Positions 10,601-22,600 of a DNA stretch of 64,000 nucleotides are shown in pieces. The stretch is from Anarhynchus alexandrinus (Eukaryota > Chordata > Aves > Charadriiformes > Charadriidae). Location: the NCBI GenBank assembly GCA_008711295.1, contig VUYV01000156.1, positions 1,860,516 to 1,924,515 on the forward strand, written 5' to 3'. The notes beneath the pieces are model-generated. The model saw only the letters and a list, made by a program, of their open reading frames with translations. It searched no databases and was not told the origin of the DNA. Each line of letters starts with the position of its first letter. The first letter of the stretch is position 1. The position numbers and the translations under genes were made by a program.

Positions 10601-13600
10601 GAATCGGCTTGAGCTGTGAATCAGGAGTTCAACAGCGTGGGAACAGGCAGCTGGAATCTGGGAGTGCCCAGCTCATTACAATCAACTCAGACACTTAGCA
10701 GGCAGATACTCAGGCCAACCCGCATTCTGGCAGAAGGCTGAACATAAAACAAGCCCTTCTCTTGTTTTCTCTGGGACATGTTACTGGCACTTAATGCGCT
10801 CAGCAATCCCTAACTTTTCCTTGCACATGCGGTAGCACTGAAGTTCTCTCTTTTGTGGTTCCTGTCTTCTTTTTGCACTAAAAATAAGCATTTTCTATCC
10901 AGAGCAAAAGATCAGGTTCCCTGCCTTGCTGCTTCACTAGTGCCAAGAGCACGTGCTCCCTTATGACACCTATCACCCACACGGGGAACACAGTAAGCAA
11001 CACCCGTTGACTGAACTGTCAGTCATTACGCTCCAGTTTTGAACAAAGTCTTCTCTCCTTTGGGACAGGCAGAGCCTTAGCTGCTCACCAGCTGAACTGC
11101 TGAGAGGAAGGAGGGGGATAAATGCAAGTAACCGCAGAGGAAGGGGGAGCTAAATTGAAAAACCCTAACTTGTAACTGGATAGGCTCTTGTGCAAAAGGA
11201 AATTCTGCCTGGGGTTTGGGCTACAGAAGAACATTTGCAAAAACAATGCAATGCCCCTGCCAATATTTATTGCATGGGGCAGCTGAGGAAATGGCGAGTG
11301 CATCTTTTGTTAGTTGTGTACAGCCATCTGAATGTTCTTCCTTGGGTGATTTAATTATCTGAGGCAAGAAGACAATCGTGAAGTAATCTCATGGACACTG
11401 TAACACATTCCGATCTATCGGAATGTTGTCTTCCACTCATCACATCCCTTCTGCTCCGGGCCTCCCTCTGGTGGCAATGAGGGAAATATAACCCTGCTAT
11501 TCAACTACAGAAGTCTCAGGCACTGACAAAAGAGCCAAGGAAAGAAAGCAGAATGCCATAAAGGACAAGCCGTTAGAAATACCTCATGCACTACTGTAGA
11601 TCATAACAAGAAACCCTTTCCTTGAAGCAGATTCAGTCTAATGGATTGACAAAACAGACTTCTTGGTAGGTAACAGCAAAGCTGGTGCTGTTATTTTGCA
11701 TTTTGTGCACAGAGACTCGACATGACAGAATGAATGGAAGCCCTCTGAAGCTGCGCAGAGATAATCCCAGCTACCCACCACAGTAGTTCCCTAGAACAAT
11801 TTTGCATGGCGAAAGCGGAAAAGAAAGCGAGCTATATGCCCATTCACTATGTGCGGTGTGTTCATTTACTAAAGCAGGCAAATGATCAAGATAAACCCCA
11901 TAAGAGGAGCCAGCAGGACAGTAAGAAACATGTAATGGCAAGCCAGCCAGGCTGGTGGCACAGAGACAGGTTAGGTTAGGTGAGGCATGCTAGAAAGACT
12001 GGGGAGAGGGAGGAATGTGAAGGACATTGAGGGGAATGGGGGGAGTCCCATAGCCACAGATGGCACTGCCTTTCTCTTAAAGAGCATGAATCCTTTCAGC
12101 AGAGCTGTGAGCACACACACCAGAGAAGCGCAGGCTCAGTAAGTTTTCTGACAGACCTTGCATAGTCCAAAGTCAGCTATACCTTGGGACTTCGGTAATT
12201 ACAGTGGACAAAGACCAGCCAACATGGGCCCTAGACGGGATGGCCAAATAGCAATTAGTGGTTCTGCCACTCATTTCTTGCATTTTGCTTCTCCCTCACT
12301 GCAGTAGGTATCCATGTTTTCACTTCTGTCACTGAATGGGGAGACCGAAGGCTACGCAGCCAACTAACATATCTGCATTTTTCTCTTCTGGACACAGACT
12401 TTCATTCATACAAACAGGCGAGTTTAGAATTTCAACCTTGAAAAACCTCCCAACTCACCCTGTTGATAAGCTGCTCTCCTGTTTCTGAAGCTGTGATAAG
12501 TTTACAAAGTGCCTGAAGTGCAGGGTTAGGCAAACCTGAAAAACATGAGCAGAAACAGGGATTGTTCAGTATCTGTTTCTTGACTGCTAGAAATGCAACA
12601 ACATGAAAAGAACACAAACAGCTAATTCTTAAAACTTCTCCCCAACATCACTGAACAGTTCTGGAAGCAGCAGCAATTTCCAGGAAACAAAAGGTTTTCC
12701 CACTTTGCTTCCGATTATGTTTCCTGACTAAGAGCTGGGAGAAACGAATAGTCACATCATGCTTCTCAGATCCTGGACCCAGTAGTAAATGACTCCCAAC
12801 TATGACAAAATTTTCAATATACATTTACTTCTAGAACCTCTATCCTGTTAAATACTTTCATTTCATTGATGTAAAACATCATCATTTTATGGGCTTGCAT
12901 CAAAGAAAGGCAGGGAAAGGTTGATGTCTGCTTGGACGGATGAGGACTGAGCCAATAGCTGGCCTGCCTCTTACCCAGGAGGGACTGTATGGTGGTGCTG
13001 CACTGCTGTAGCCGGTCCCCAGGATCAGAGGTTGGGAAGAACACTGCTGCTGGGAGGCCACTGGCTGGAGGGTCCAACCGAAATCCTACCGCAGTGAGCA
13101 GTGCCTGCCAGCCTGGAATGCCACCAACTTTATTCTCCACGCTTTGTTGGGAGGTGTACATGGAGTTGTGCTGCCCGTTCTGGATTCGCTGCAATGATTT
13201 CTCCACCTTTGGGGAAAATACAACATTAGCTTATTTTATAAGAGATTTTTACCAACTGCCTCTTTTTACACAGTGAAGAGGCAGGAACAGCAGGTTGAGA
13301 GACAGCAACCCCAATGTTGAACCAGGCTTGTCTTACACAGAAGGATGTTAGTGCCCTTGAAAACAGAGGCCCCAGTAACTCAGCACTCAAAGCTGTAAAA
13401 TCACTGTCATGAGTGTCAATGTTCTCTGGGATGCTGGGGAAAGTAATGCCACAGAAAACTAAGTACCAGTTTGACTGTGATTGTTTCCTGTAAGCCTGGC
13501 AGCTACATTTCTCCCCAAAAGATGACTCACGTTCAGGTTTCAGTCTCTTGCATACACTGCTTATCACCAGGCAAGAGTCTGCAGCTATATGGTAAACAGT

Positions 13601-16600
13601 AAAGAGAGATGTGTGTCCACAAAACCCAGCAACTGGGATGACTGGGAATATTCACAGGTTTCCATCATCCTATGGATACTCCACATTTTTGTGGGACCAC
13701 AGAAGACACATTGGAAAGCAGAGTATTAAAAGTCATGAGAGATTATTCTAGCCATCTGGCAGTTTGGCTTCAGTCCTGCTGCTCCCTACAACAGGCTACT
13801 GGTACATATGGGGACAAAAGTGCCTCTTATCTTCCAGGTATGCAAAGAGACAGCAGTCACTGTGCTCTCCATCTCCATGACCGCAATGTTCATAGCTATT
13901 TTCTTGTAGAAACAATTAATCCCAATGATTATCTCATTTTTAAAGCAGAGACCCAATTCAACAGCTAACGCAAACCAGATGGGTTGTCGCAATACAATGT
14001 AAGACTTTGCTTACTTTGCCTCTTTTTGCTCCGGACACTTCATCAGGTGTCCCAGTCTTTTCACACTGACCCAGAGTTTTCACAAGAGACTACCTTATGG
14101 TAAGGGAGATGGGATGAAGGTTTATATTCAAGTGTGAGCGGTTACACATCAGGGCGTTTCTCTTCCCATTCATCATTTATAGATGCATACCCATAGGTAA
14201 CATCTCACAGCTACCTGGTCTGCAATGTCCCTCCCTGTGCCCGCTGGGTGTGGTAATGTCTCCTTTCTCTTACCAGATGTAGCAGGACACGCAGAGCATC
14301 TCGTGCCCTTTCAGGGTGCTGCAGAATCTCGGTCAGGGCCTGTCCTACTAGTGAAGAAGGGCTATTCAGCTTCATATCACTCCCAATAAGCATGAAACCT
14401 GCAGGATGCAGAATAAGAGATGCTCAGTCTCCTTTTGTTATAGAAAATGTTCAAAACAGAAGCAGATATCCTCTGCCCTCTCAGACTAATGGAATGATGG
14501 TTTACTGTGCCCTGAAGAATGATATTTTTCCCCAGAGCAGCTGCCCACTCCCCACCCAGTCCCATAGACTGAACTTCCAGAAAGCTTCTAGATGCTTCTT
14601 TTGTCCTTTACTAAATCAATAGTGTTTTCCTGTTCAGGCAAGCAGAAACCCACTGTATTGCAGCTAAACTTGTCCTAGCACACTCCATGTCTCCTTCACA
14701 GCAGTGGAAATCAATAGATGCTAAACAGTGCCCACAGAAACAGAACTCAGAAAACTGAGAGCTTTCCCTGTGTCCATCAGAAACCTGTCTTGGCACCGTC
14801 TAAATGCTAGATTCTCCAAATGTCAGCACAAGGAGCTCTCCCTTCCCCTTCTCATCCACTGCAGCGAGGTACGCAGCTGTCCGTCCTGTCCTCACTCTGG
14901 TGGTCAATCTGAGACTCACCATCAAGAGTCAAAGGTGAAAGTCAGGGATTGTGTGTAATGAACTTGCTCACGTACCACAGAAGGGGCAGTACTAAGGCAG
15001 CCTGAGTAGCTGGAAGCCTCTACTTGGTGGTGATGCCAAGTACCCATGTCCACACTCATTCTGTTTTGCCTACGAAGCGGTCACTTTTTTTTTTTAATGC
15101 TCTTTTGTTTGAGAGAGAAAAATCTTGGAAGGCAAATAAAATACAAACCGAACTGCAGACTGTAACCTAAATTCAGCTCCCACCTGGTATTATCTGAATC
15201 ATGTCCTAACGCTGGACTCAACAAGCTTGAAATGACCCTGTCAGACTAACACCAAGTTCTCATTTTAACAAGCTCTAGTGAGTTTCCTGCTCCTCCAGCA
15301 ACATAACAGTTTACACCAGAGCCATACCCACACCAGCTTCCTGATCTAAAATACATGGTACTGCTGCCTGTGCAAAAAAATCCATTTGGGGAATGCGTGC
15401 AGCTTTCAAAAACCAGGACTTGTGCTGGGAAAAAAAATGCAGGTTATTTGTACATATCCCTGTAACAACACTGTTGAACTCCAAGACTTTGTCTTTCTGA
15501 ATCTCGACTCACTCATCTAATTGAGAGGGAGCAAGCACCAGCACTCCACCCCAACGCTTACACTGCCGAGAAATTTCCAGTTGAAGCAAAGGAAACCTTT
15601 CTCCAAAAAGGACCAAAGGAGGAAGCCCTACAAGATTTATGTCACAGAAATCATAGCTACTGGTTGCTGCTGCAACTTCCAGAAGTACTACTCTTGCCTC
15701 CTTGTTAAGAGTTTCACTAAATTCTCAGTGGGAAGGTTCTGTACATTTGTTCCAGCTAACTCCACCCCCAGTACACAGGAAATTTGATGCTACAGACTTC
15801 AAACATTGGGAATAAGTAATTGTATTGCACATTATTTCTTACCAGTCATTAAACCATTGTGATTTTACAGACTTCACCTCACAATTGCTTTAAATAATAG
15901 CACGTTCATAACCCACTTACTACACACAGTGAAATACTGGTGTTTTCCATGACACTGACATTCAGCCACACTCAGCTGAATCTGGTTCTGAAACACAGGG
16001 CACGTGCTACTCCCATCCACCTGCTAGCACTGCTCCTTGCTTAACTCAAACAATTTGGCATAAGAGTGCTTGCTAGAAACCCTGTCTCGTTTGTCAAAAA
16101 GTGGATTCTTCCTACCTGCCCAGTTGGACGGATGGGAGAACTGCTTGCTGCTCTGTACAGTTTTCATCGCTTCTCCAAGGGCTGCGCTGGCTTTCATTCC
16201 ATTTAAGAGGGAGGAATAAAAGGCATGCACAAACATTTTGGAAGCAGCCACAGGAACAGGCCAGAGTGACACCAGGACACACTGAGCCCCAGCAGCCAGG
16301 AATGCTCTTGTCAAGCCAATGACTCCATCAGCAGTGACTTTGCTGTTGGATTCTTGGTAAGAGCCAAGAACCACTAATTTGACAGGAAGCCGCAGATCCA
16401 GGACATCAGCTGCTGTAAGCAGAAACTCCTGAAGAGGAGGGCAGTCTGAGATGCTCTCCACATCACTGGCATCATCCTGCATCCGAAGGGATTCTGGGAT
16501 TGTGTAGGGGTTCCCAAAAGAACTCTTGCTGCTGGCTGGATTGCTGTCAGTGTTGGGTGTCAGGACCAAAGCAGCCAGTTTCCAGGAGACATGGGTTGCA

Positions 16601-19600
16601 AAATGGACACATTCTGCCTGAGTGAGGGCACTCATGACCCTCTCTTTTGTTGCTGCACTGCCAACTAAGGGCTGGCAGCCAAGTAACTCAGACACCATAT
16701 ATGCTTCCTCTTCTGCAGAGGGCATAGGTCCCCACAGCCACCTGTCCATAACTGCTGAAGGAAGCTTGGGATTTCCAATGACAGCTGCCATTGAGGTAGA
16801 ACTGGAGTAAGCAGGAGTATTCTTCCTCGCATGGGACTACAGAGAGAAAGAGAAAGAGAAAATGGTGTTCAAAGATCTGTGTGTTATGGTGCTAGTAATA
16901 AAATATCCTGTCTCTTTGGCTCTAAACAGAAGTCTGGTTGTCATAATTACAAAAAAACTTTGTGTTTGTTTAGTTTCTTCCATTTAACTATTCCAAGGAA
17001 CATCTCCATCTGAGAGACAGGAGACGTTCTATGAGAGAGAGGTTTAATAAGGCAATGTCAGACCTTGGAGCTGGGATTCAGCGACTGGATGGATGGCACT
17101 GCAATGAGGCTGAAGCGCTCATAGAGGTACTCATTGGAGGAACTGCCCTTCAGGAGAGCAAAAGGAATGAGGTACAGTTCTCCCTCCAGAACTAGTATCA
17201 GCTGGCGGTGGCGGCCAACAGGCCCACTGGAATGCATCAAACCCTGAAAGAAAAAGAGAGAGAATCAGTTTGGCCCTTTCACTCCATCAGTGCCCCAGCC
17301 TGCACCTCCCAAGCATCAGACTCTAGTCTGACCCCACATCAGGTTTGGAATATCCACATGAGAATTACGCTCCGCGTGCAGCATCTTGGCCTGTATCAGG
17401 AATAGTGTGGTGAGCAGGACTGGGGAAGTGATCATCCCCCTGTACTCGGCACTGGTGAGGCCCCACCTCGAGTACTGTGTTCAGTTTTGGGCCCCTCACT
17501 ATAAGAAGGACATTGAGGTGTTGGAGCATGTCCAGAGAAGGCCTACAAAGCTGGTGAGGGGTCTGGAGGACAAATCTTATGAGGAACGACTGAGGGAACT
17601 GGGGTTGTTTAGCCTGGAGAAGAGGAGGCTGAAGGAAGACCTTATCACCCTCTACAACTACCTGAAAGGAGGTTGCAAAGACGTGGGGGCTGACCTCTTC
17701 TCCCTGGAGACAAGTGATAGGACGAGAGGAAATGGGTTCAAGTTATGCCAGGGGAGGTTCAGATTGGATATTAGGAAACACTTTTTCACTGAAAGGGTAA
17801 TTAAACATTGGAATAGGCTGCCCAGGGAGGTGGTGGATTCGCCATCCCTGCAGGTGTTTAAAAAAAGGGTAGACATGGTACTTAGGGACATGGTTTAGAA
17901 GTGGTTTTTGTCAGGGTAGGTTAATGGTTGGACTTGATGATCTTAAAGGTCCCTTCCAACCTCAGCAACTCTATGATTCCATAATTAATAACCACCAAAA
18001 CCTCTGACGTGCTAGCTAGATACATTCTTCTTGGAAGAAATAACATCCATATTCTACCTCTTTTCTGCTAATTATCAAACATTATTCCCTCTAACATCCC
18101 TGCTTTAGAACATGCTTATTTCAGCTGAGTCCCCATTTAACAGGGGAGAGAAGAATCTTCCTTCTTTCGTTGCCAGCAGTGAACTGTCAAATGGAAACAC
18201 ACAATTCTGAAACGAGAGGGGTGCAGAAGTAATGTCAGAAAATCCTGAAGTGCAGACATGTCGGCTAATCAGACAGTGCAACAGAAAAGAAAGGGATATT
18301 GTGCATTTTGGGGGTGAACATTAATACTTATGAGAAGTTTATATATAGAGCTCAGACAAATGCACCCTAGTCCTAACACAATTCTTCTGCTCCACCTTGC
18401 TCAAGGTCTGTCTGGAGCGGACTTCCAGACTGCACTGTGCTGTGCTGACAGCTGACGACTAATTTGAGATACGCTGACCCCATCTCACTAAAAATCAAAG
18501 AATAACAGGAATTTGCAGTCAGTCTCAAGCTTTAGTTCTCAAAGCAGCAGCAAAGATGAATCAAGATTACTAAAGAAATAGAAAAATCAGTTCAGCAGTC
18601 TCCTCCAGAGGGAGTTTGGAGTGAGTCAGAAATACCAAAAAACAGGTCAGCTATGAGGGAGAATGTCAAACAGTAGCAAGTTAAAGAGAGACAGTGAGGT
18701 GCGTTTAAAGGCTTCTTGCCATTTGAAGTGGGAACAAAACTGCTGAAGGATAAGAAAATTTTCATTTAAAAGGAGTTAAAAATAGTTGCTGACCTCTTGC
18801 TGTTTCTCCTGTCCTCCTTACAGCTCTGGAGCTCACCCTGCCCCCCAGACTGCAGACGGAGATGCAGGGCAGTTGCTGACACACAGCAGTCTCAGGAGCC
18901 TTCCTGCGAACCACCACCACCACCACTCGTCCTGACACGCTGTTTACAGCCCCCGCAGCCTCGAGGAAGGCCTCCCCAGCACTCACTGCCTGGGGTGAAC
19001 CAGCACACGTGCTCTGCAGCTAGATGTACCCGCCTCCACTCGGCTGTGCCTCCTTCTGCAGAGCCCGAGTTGACAAGCAGCAGCCTTCCACCAGGGCAGT
19101 TGCTGCTTTCCAGAAATGTTTTTGGGTTTGACTGTTTGCTTTTTTTAATATGTATTCCATTTTACTTACTGGTCCAGGAGCTTTAGCTGTCAGCAACACA
19201 ATCAGAGCATCTGAGCCATAGTGACATGTGCCTAGCAGAATTTTTAATTTGTATGTAAACCCCCTAGAGTTTAATATTATTTTCCTTCATGATGGCTGTA
19301 TGTGCGTTACAGAAACAAAAATAAAACTATGAGGATCATTTGTGTTTCATATGTCTCCAAGAACTAATTTTAGGGTGAGTTCTAACAAAAAAGAATTTCT
19401 TCAGTGAGAAAAAGGAGGAAAGCATGAACTGTGAAGCACAGGAAAGCGTGCTCTACTTCACAGCAATGATGCTGGCTACACCAGCGATTTGTTGTGACGG
19501 TGTAAAAGTCTCTGGTCCATCACTTGTGGGGAGCATGGCTGTGCAGAGTTCAGCCAACTGAGAGCTGCTGGCTTGGATGGGTCCCTCACTGGCAGCTAGT

Positions 19601-22600
19601 GTCGCTATAATTGGAATTTTCCGTTATAATAGGACTGCCAAACCACACACAAGACCTGAACTGCATCTTCTTAGAACGTGGACAGTAAGGACCCTGTATC
19701 TGCTAATTCTGTGCTCTCTGAAAGCCCTGCCAAGACCTGCAGTACCTTACTAGAGCCAACTTTGGGCTTCACACACTCAAATCTGCCATGCAGTGCCCAA
19801 CTACAGTGCGTCCTCACTGGGAAGGAGAATCAGGCTCCTGGGGTTCCCCATGGGGATTTCCTCCTGGCCTGTCTTACCTATTTACACTAGTTGTAGGCAG
19901 GTGTTAAACTCCCAGGTGAAGCTTTCTCAAGAACATTGCAGAAGATGATGAAGAAACCCCTAAGCAGGGCTGACCTCCTTGTCCTGCAAAGAGGATGCGC
20001 ATACTGCCTCTGGAGCAGAAGACCCCACTCTCCAGGATTCACAGCATGACTGCAGGATCGCAGGCTGACAGGGCTAACAAAGGCTCAGGACCACAAAGGT
20101 TATACCTCTGCAATGGAGGTGACTTCAGCAGACAAGATTAGAGTGTCCAAACAGCCTTTCAAGTAACCGAAGGTAGAGCTGGTTTTCCCTCTCACGTGAC
20201 AGAATAATGACATTTCAATCTGTTCATTCAGCTGGATACAAATTGAGAAGAGACTCATTCTTGACTAATTCTGTATGTCTTCTAGCTAGAGATACTGCAC
20301 GACAGAGACAGGACTTTTTCATTTAACCTGCCACTGCTCCATAAGACTGGAACCAGGGGCTGCGCTGCCCCTCCTGGTCTCCTGCAGAGGCCGGCCAGGG
20401 CTGCCACAGGAGACTGCGCCACGCAGCTTCCCTTTGCTTCTGCATTCACCCTGTGATCCACCAGCCCGGGACGACGCTGGGGTCTGCGTCCTCCACCCCC
20501 GTGCTGTCAAGTGCGCCCCGGTGCGGCATCCCCATGCGCAGAGCAGGGCCCTGCATGGGCCGAGCGCTGGGACACCGGCAGTGAACCAAGGGGGCTGCTG
20601 AGCGCCTGGCCAGCTCCAGCAGCAGCTCCCACCACTGCTGCTGGCACCTGCCAGGAGCACGTCCACCTCCTTAGAAACGCACCAACCCCTGGGGTGGAGA
20701 GACAGCAAGGCCCAGCTTGTCTGGCTGCAGCTGGCTGCCAGCATGGCACTGCGCAGCAGCGGGAGGCTGCCAAGTTTGCCAATTAGTATTAGTGAATTAA
20801 GGATACACTTCCTGCTTAGGTTCATCAAAAGCAGCTGACTGGAAGTGGTATCAACAGCAACATCCCTTGTTTCCACCCCACAATGCACCCAGTCTCACCA
20901 TCTGGGAAGACCAAGTGAAAACCACCACGCTTCAGATACAATCCCCAAGCTGCCTATTCTTGCTTTCCCACATTGACAGGGGATTTTGTAAGTGAATCTC
21001 CACATTTGTCCGCGCCAAAGGCTTACTCCTTCCATAGGTCCTATCAGTAAGTCGTAGAGTGCACGGAGTGGGGGTTTGGTGAAGGACGTCTGCCTCCTGG
21101 GAAGAGATGATGTTCCATCCTTAACAGGAGACATGGTACTGCTGAACAGACTGGTCATGCTCTGACAGCTCCTGTGGGCAAGAGGCAAGTGAGACGTGAG
21201 TTGCAGAGATCCGGGGTCCACTACAGGTTGCCCTGACTTCATAACACTGATGATGAGCCAGTCCCTGCCCATCCAGAGGACTCTGTTCTGTAAGATGCTT
21301 CATCGCACAGCTTTATTCTCCCATTCAGCTTCACACCACAAAGAACAATGACATTAACATCAGGGTGAACCAGCTGCAGACAGCTTATTACCTTGCTATG
21401 GAGTTTCTCTACAAACTCAAGCACCTGAAGTGCTGTTCACAGTTTTTACTGCATACCTATGTATAGCGGTTGTGTGCAGGCAAACATGAGACCCAATAAC
21501 AATTGACTACATTCACAGGAAGATTTGCACTTGGGCTTTGCACCAACTAATCTAACATGGTACCAAAAGGAAATACAACAACAGGCAAACAACAAGACAT
21601 GAAGATTACGCCTGCACTTGCTGCCACTCCTCAGAACAGCTCCATAAAGACAGATGCGAGAGCTGACCTAGAGCCCATTTCTGACATCCGCACAGAGCTC
21701 TGCACGTGCTCTCCTGGCATCACCAGCCACCAAACACTGTCACTCTGAGGAGACTGAGATGGCACGGCTACAAAAAGTTATTGCCCTGGTGAGGAAATGA
21801 TGTTGCCCCATTCTAGTCTCACTATTCCAGCAGCTGTGCTCCCTAGGAAGGTTGTCCTTGGCTTGGTGCCATGAGCAACCATTTTATGTGAAAAGGATAA
21901 ATTTCCAGAAAGTTTTAACAGGTGGGCCTTAAAGAAAAGGCAGAGAGGGAAATAAGACATTGAACAGTAATGGTAGTGCAAGGTCTGAAGCGTAACCAGA
22001 GTCACCACTGGGGTTGTCCAGTAATAAGCACAACAATCTCAAGCATAAAAGGCCACCCATGAGGCAACACATGCCCCGTTGTCCTCAAGGTGCCAAATGC
22101 ATTCGATGGAGGGTTCCATGAAATCCATGAAATGATCATGCACTGATGCTGCTGAGCAGAGAAAGCCTCCCTCCATTCCTGGTCTCTGTGAAGCACAGCA
22201 CTGTTTTGCCTCTCAGACACCTTCCAATGCTATGTGCCTTTGCCAATTTACACAACAGGAAAGCAGCTATAGTTTCCTGATTCACGACCAAACTCACATG
22301 CTTTGTCAGGACAATAGTCTGCAATGTCCTTTTCTTAAGAACGTTTACTCAGAAGAAATGCCTTGTGTCTGTTCCCTATTTTTACCTCTTGCCTGGATCA
22401 ATTCTTGCTTATCAACACAGAAAAGAAATAAAAACAGAAAGCATCTGCACATTCAGGAAACCAAAAGAAAATTCAGCATCCAACAGATGTTAATCAATGA
22501 GATATATTAATAGTTGACTGCACATTTGCTATAGGCATATATATTCATATGTATACATATATATGCCTATAGCAGATATACACACACACAAATATAGGCA

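Noticed and set aside
17658..17891. Minus-strand frame of 77 codons
   Set aside because: It is the mirror of the CR1 reverse-transcriptase frame.
20319..20888. Overlapping open frames on both strands in a GC-rich patch (up to 189 codons)
   Set aside because: The high GC content and CAG/CTG richness explain the lack of stops; no recognisable domain, and several frames are open at once.
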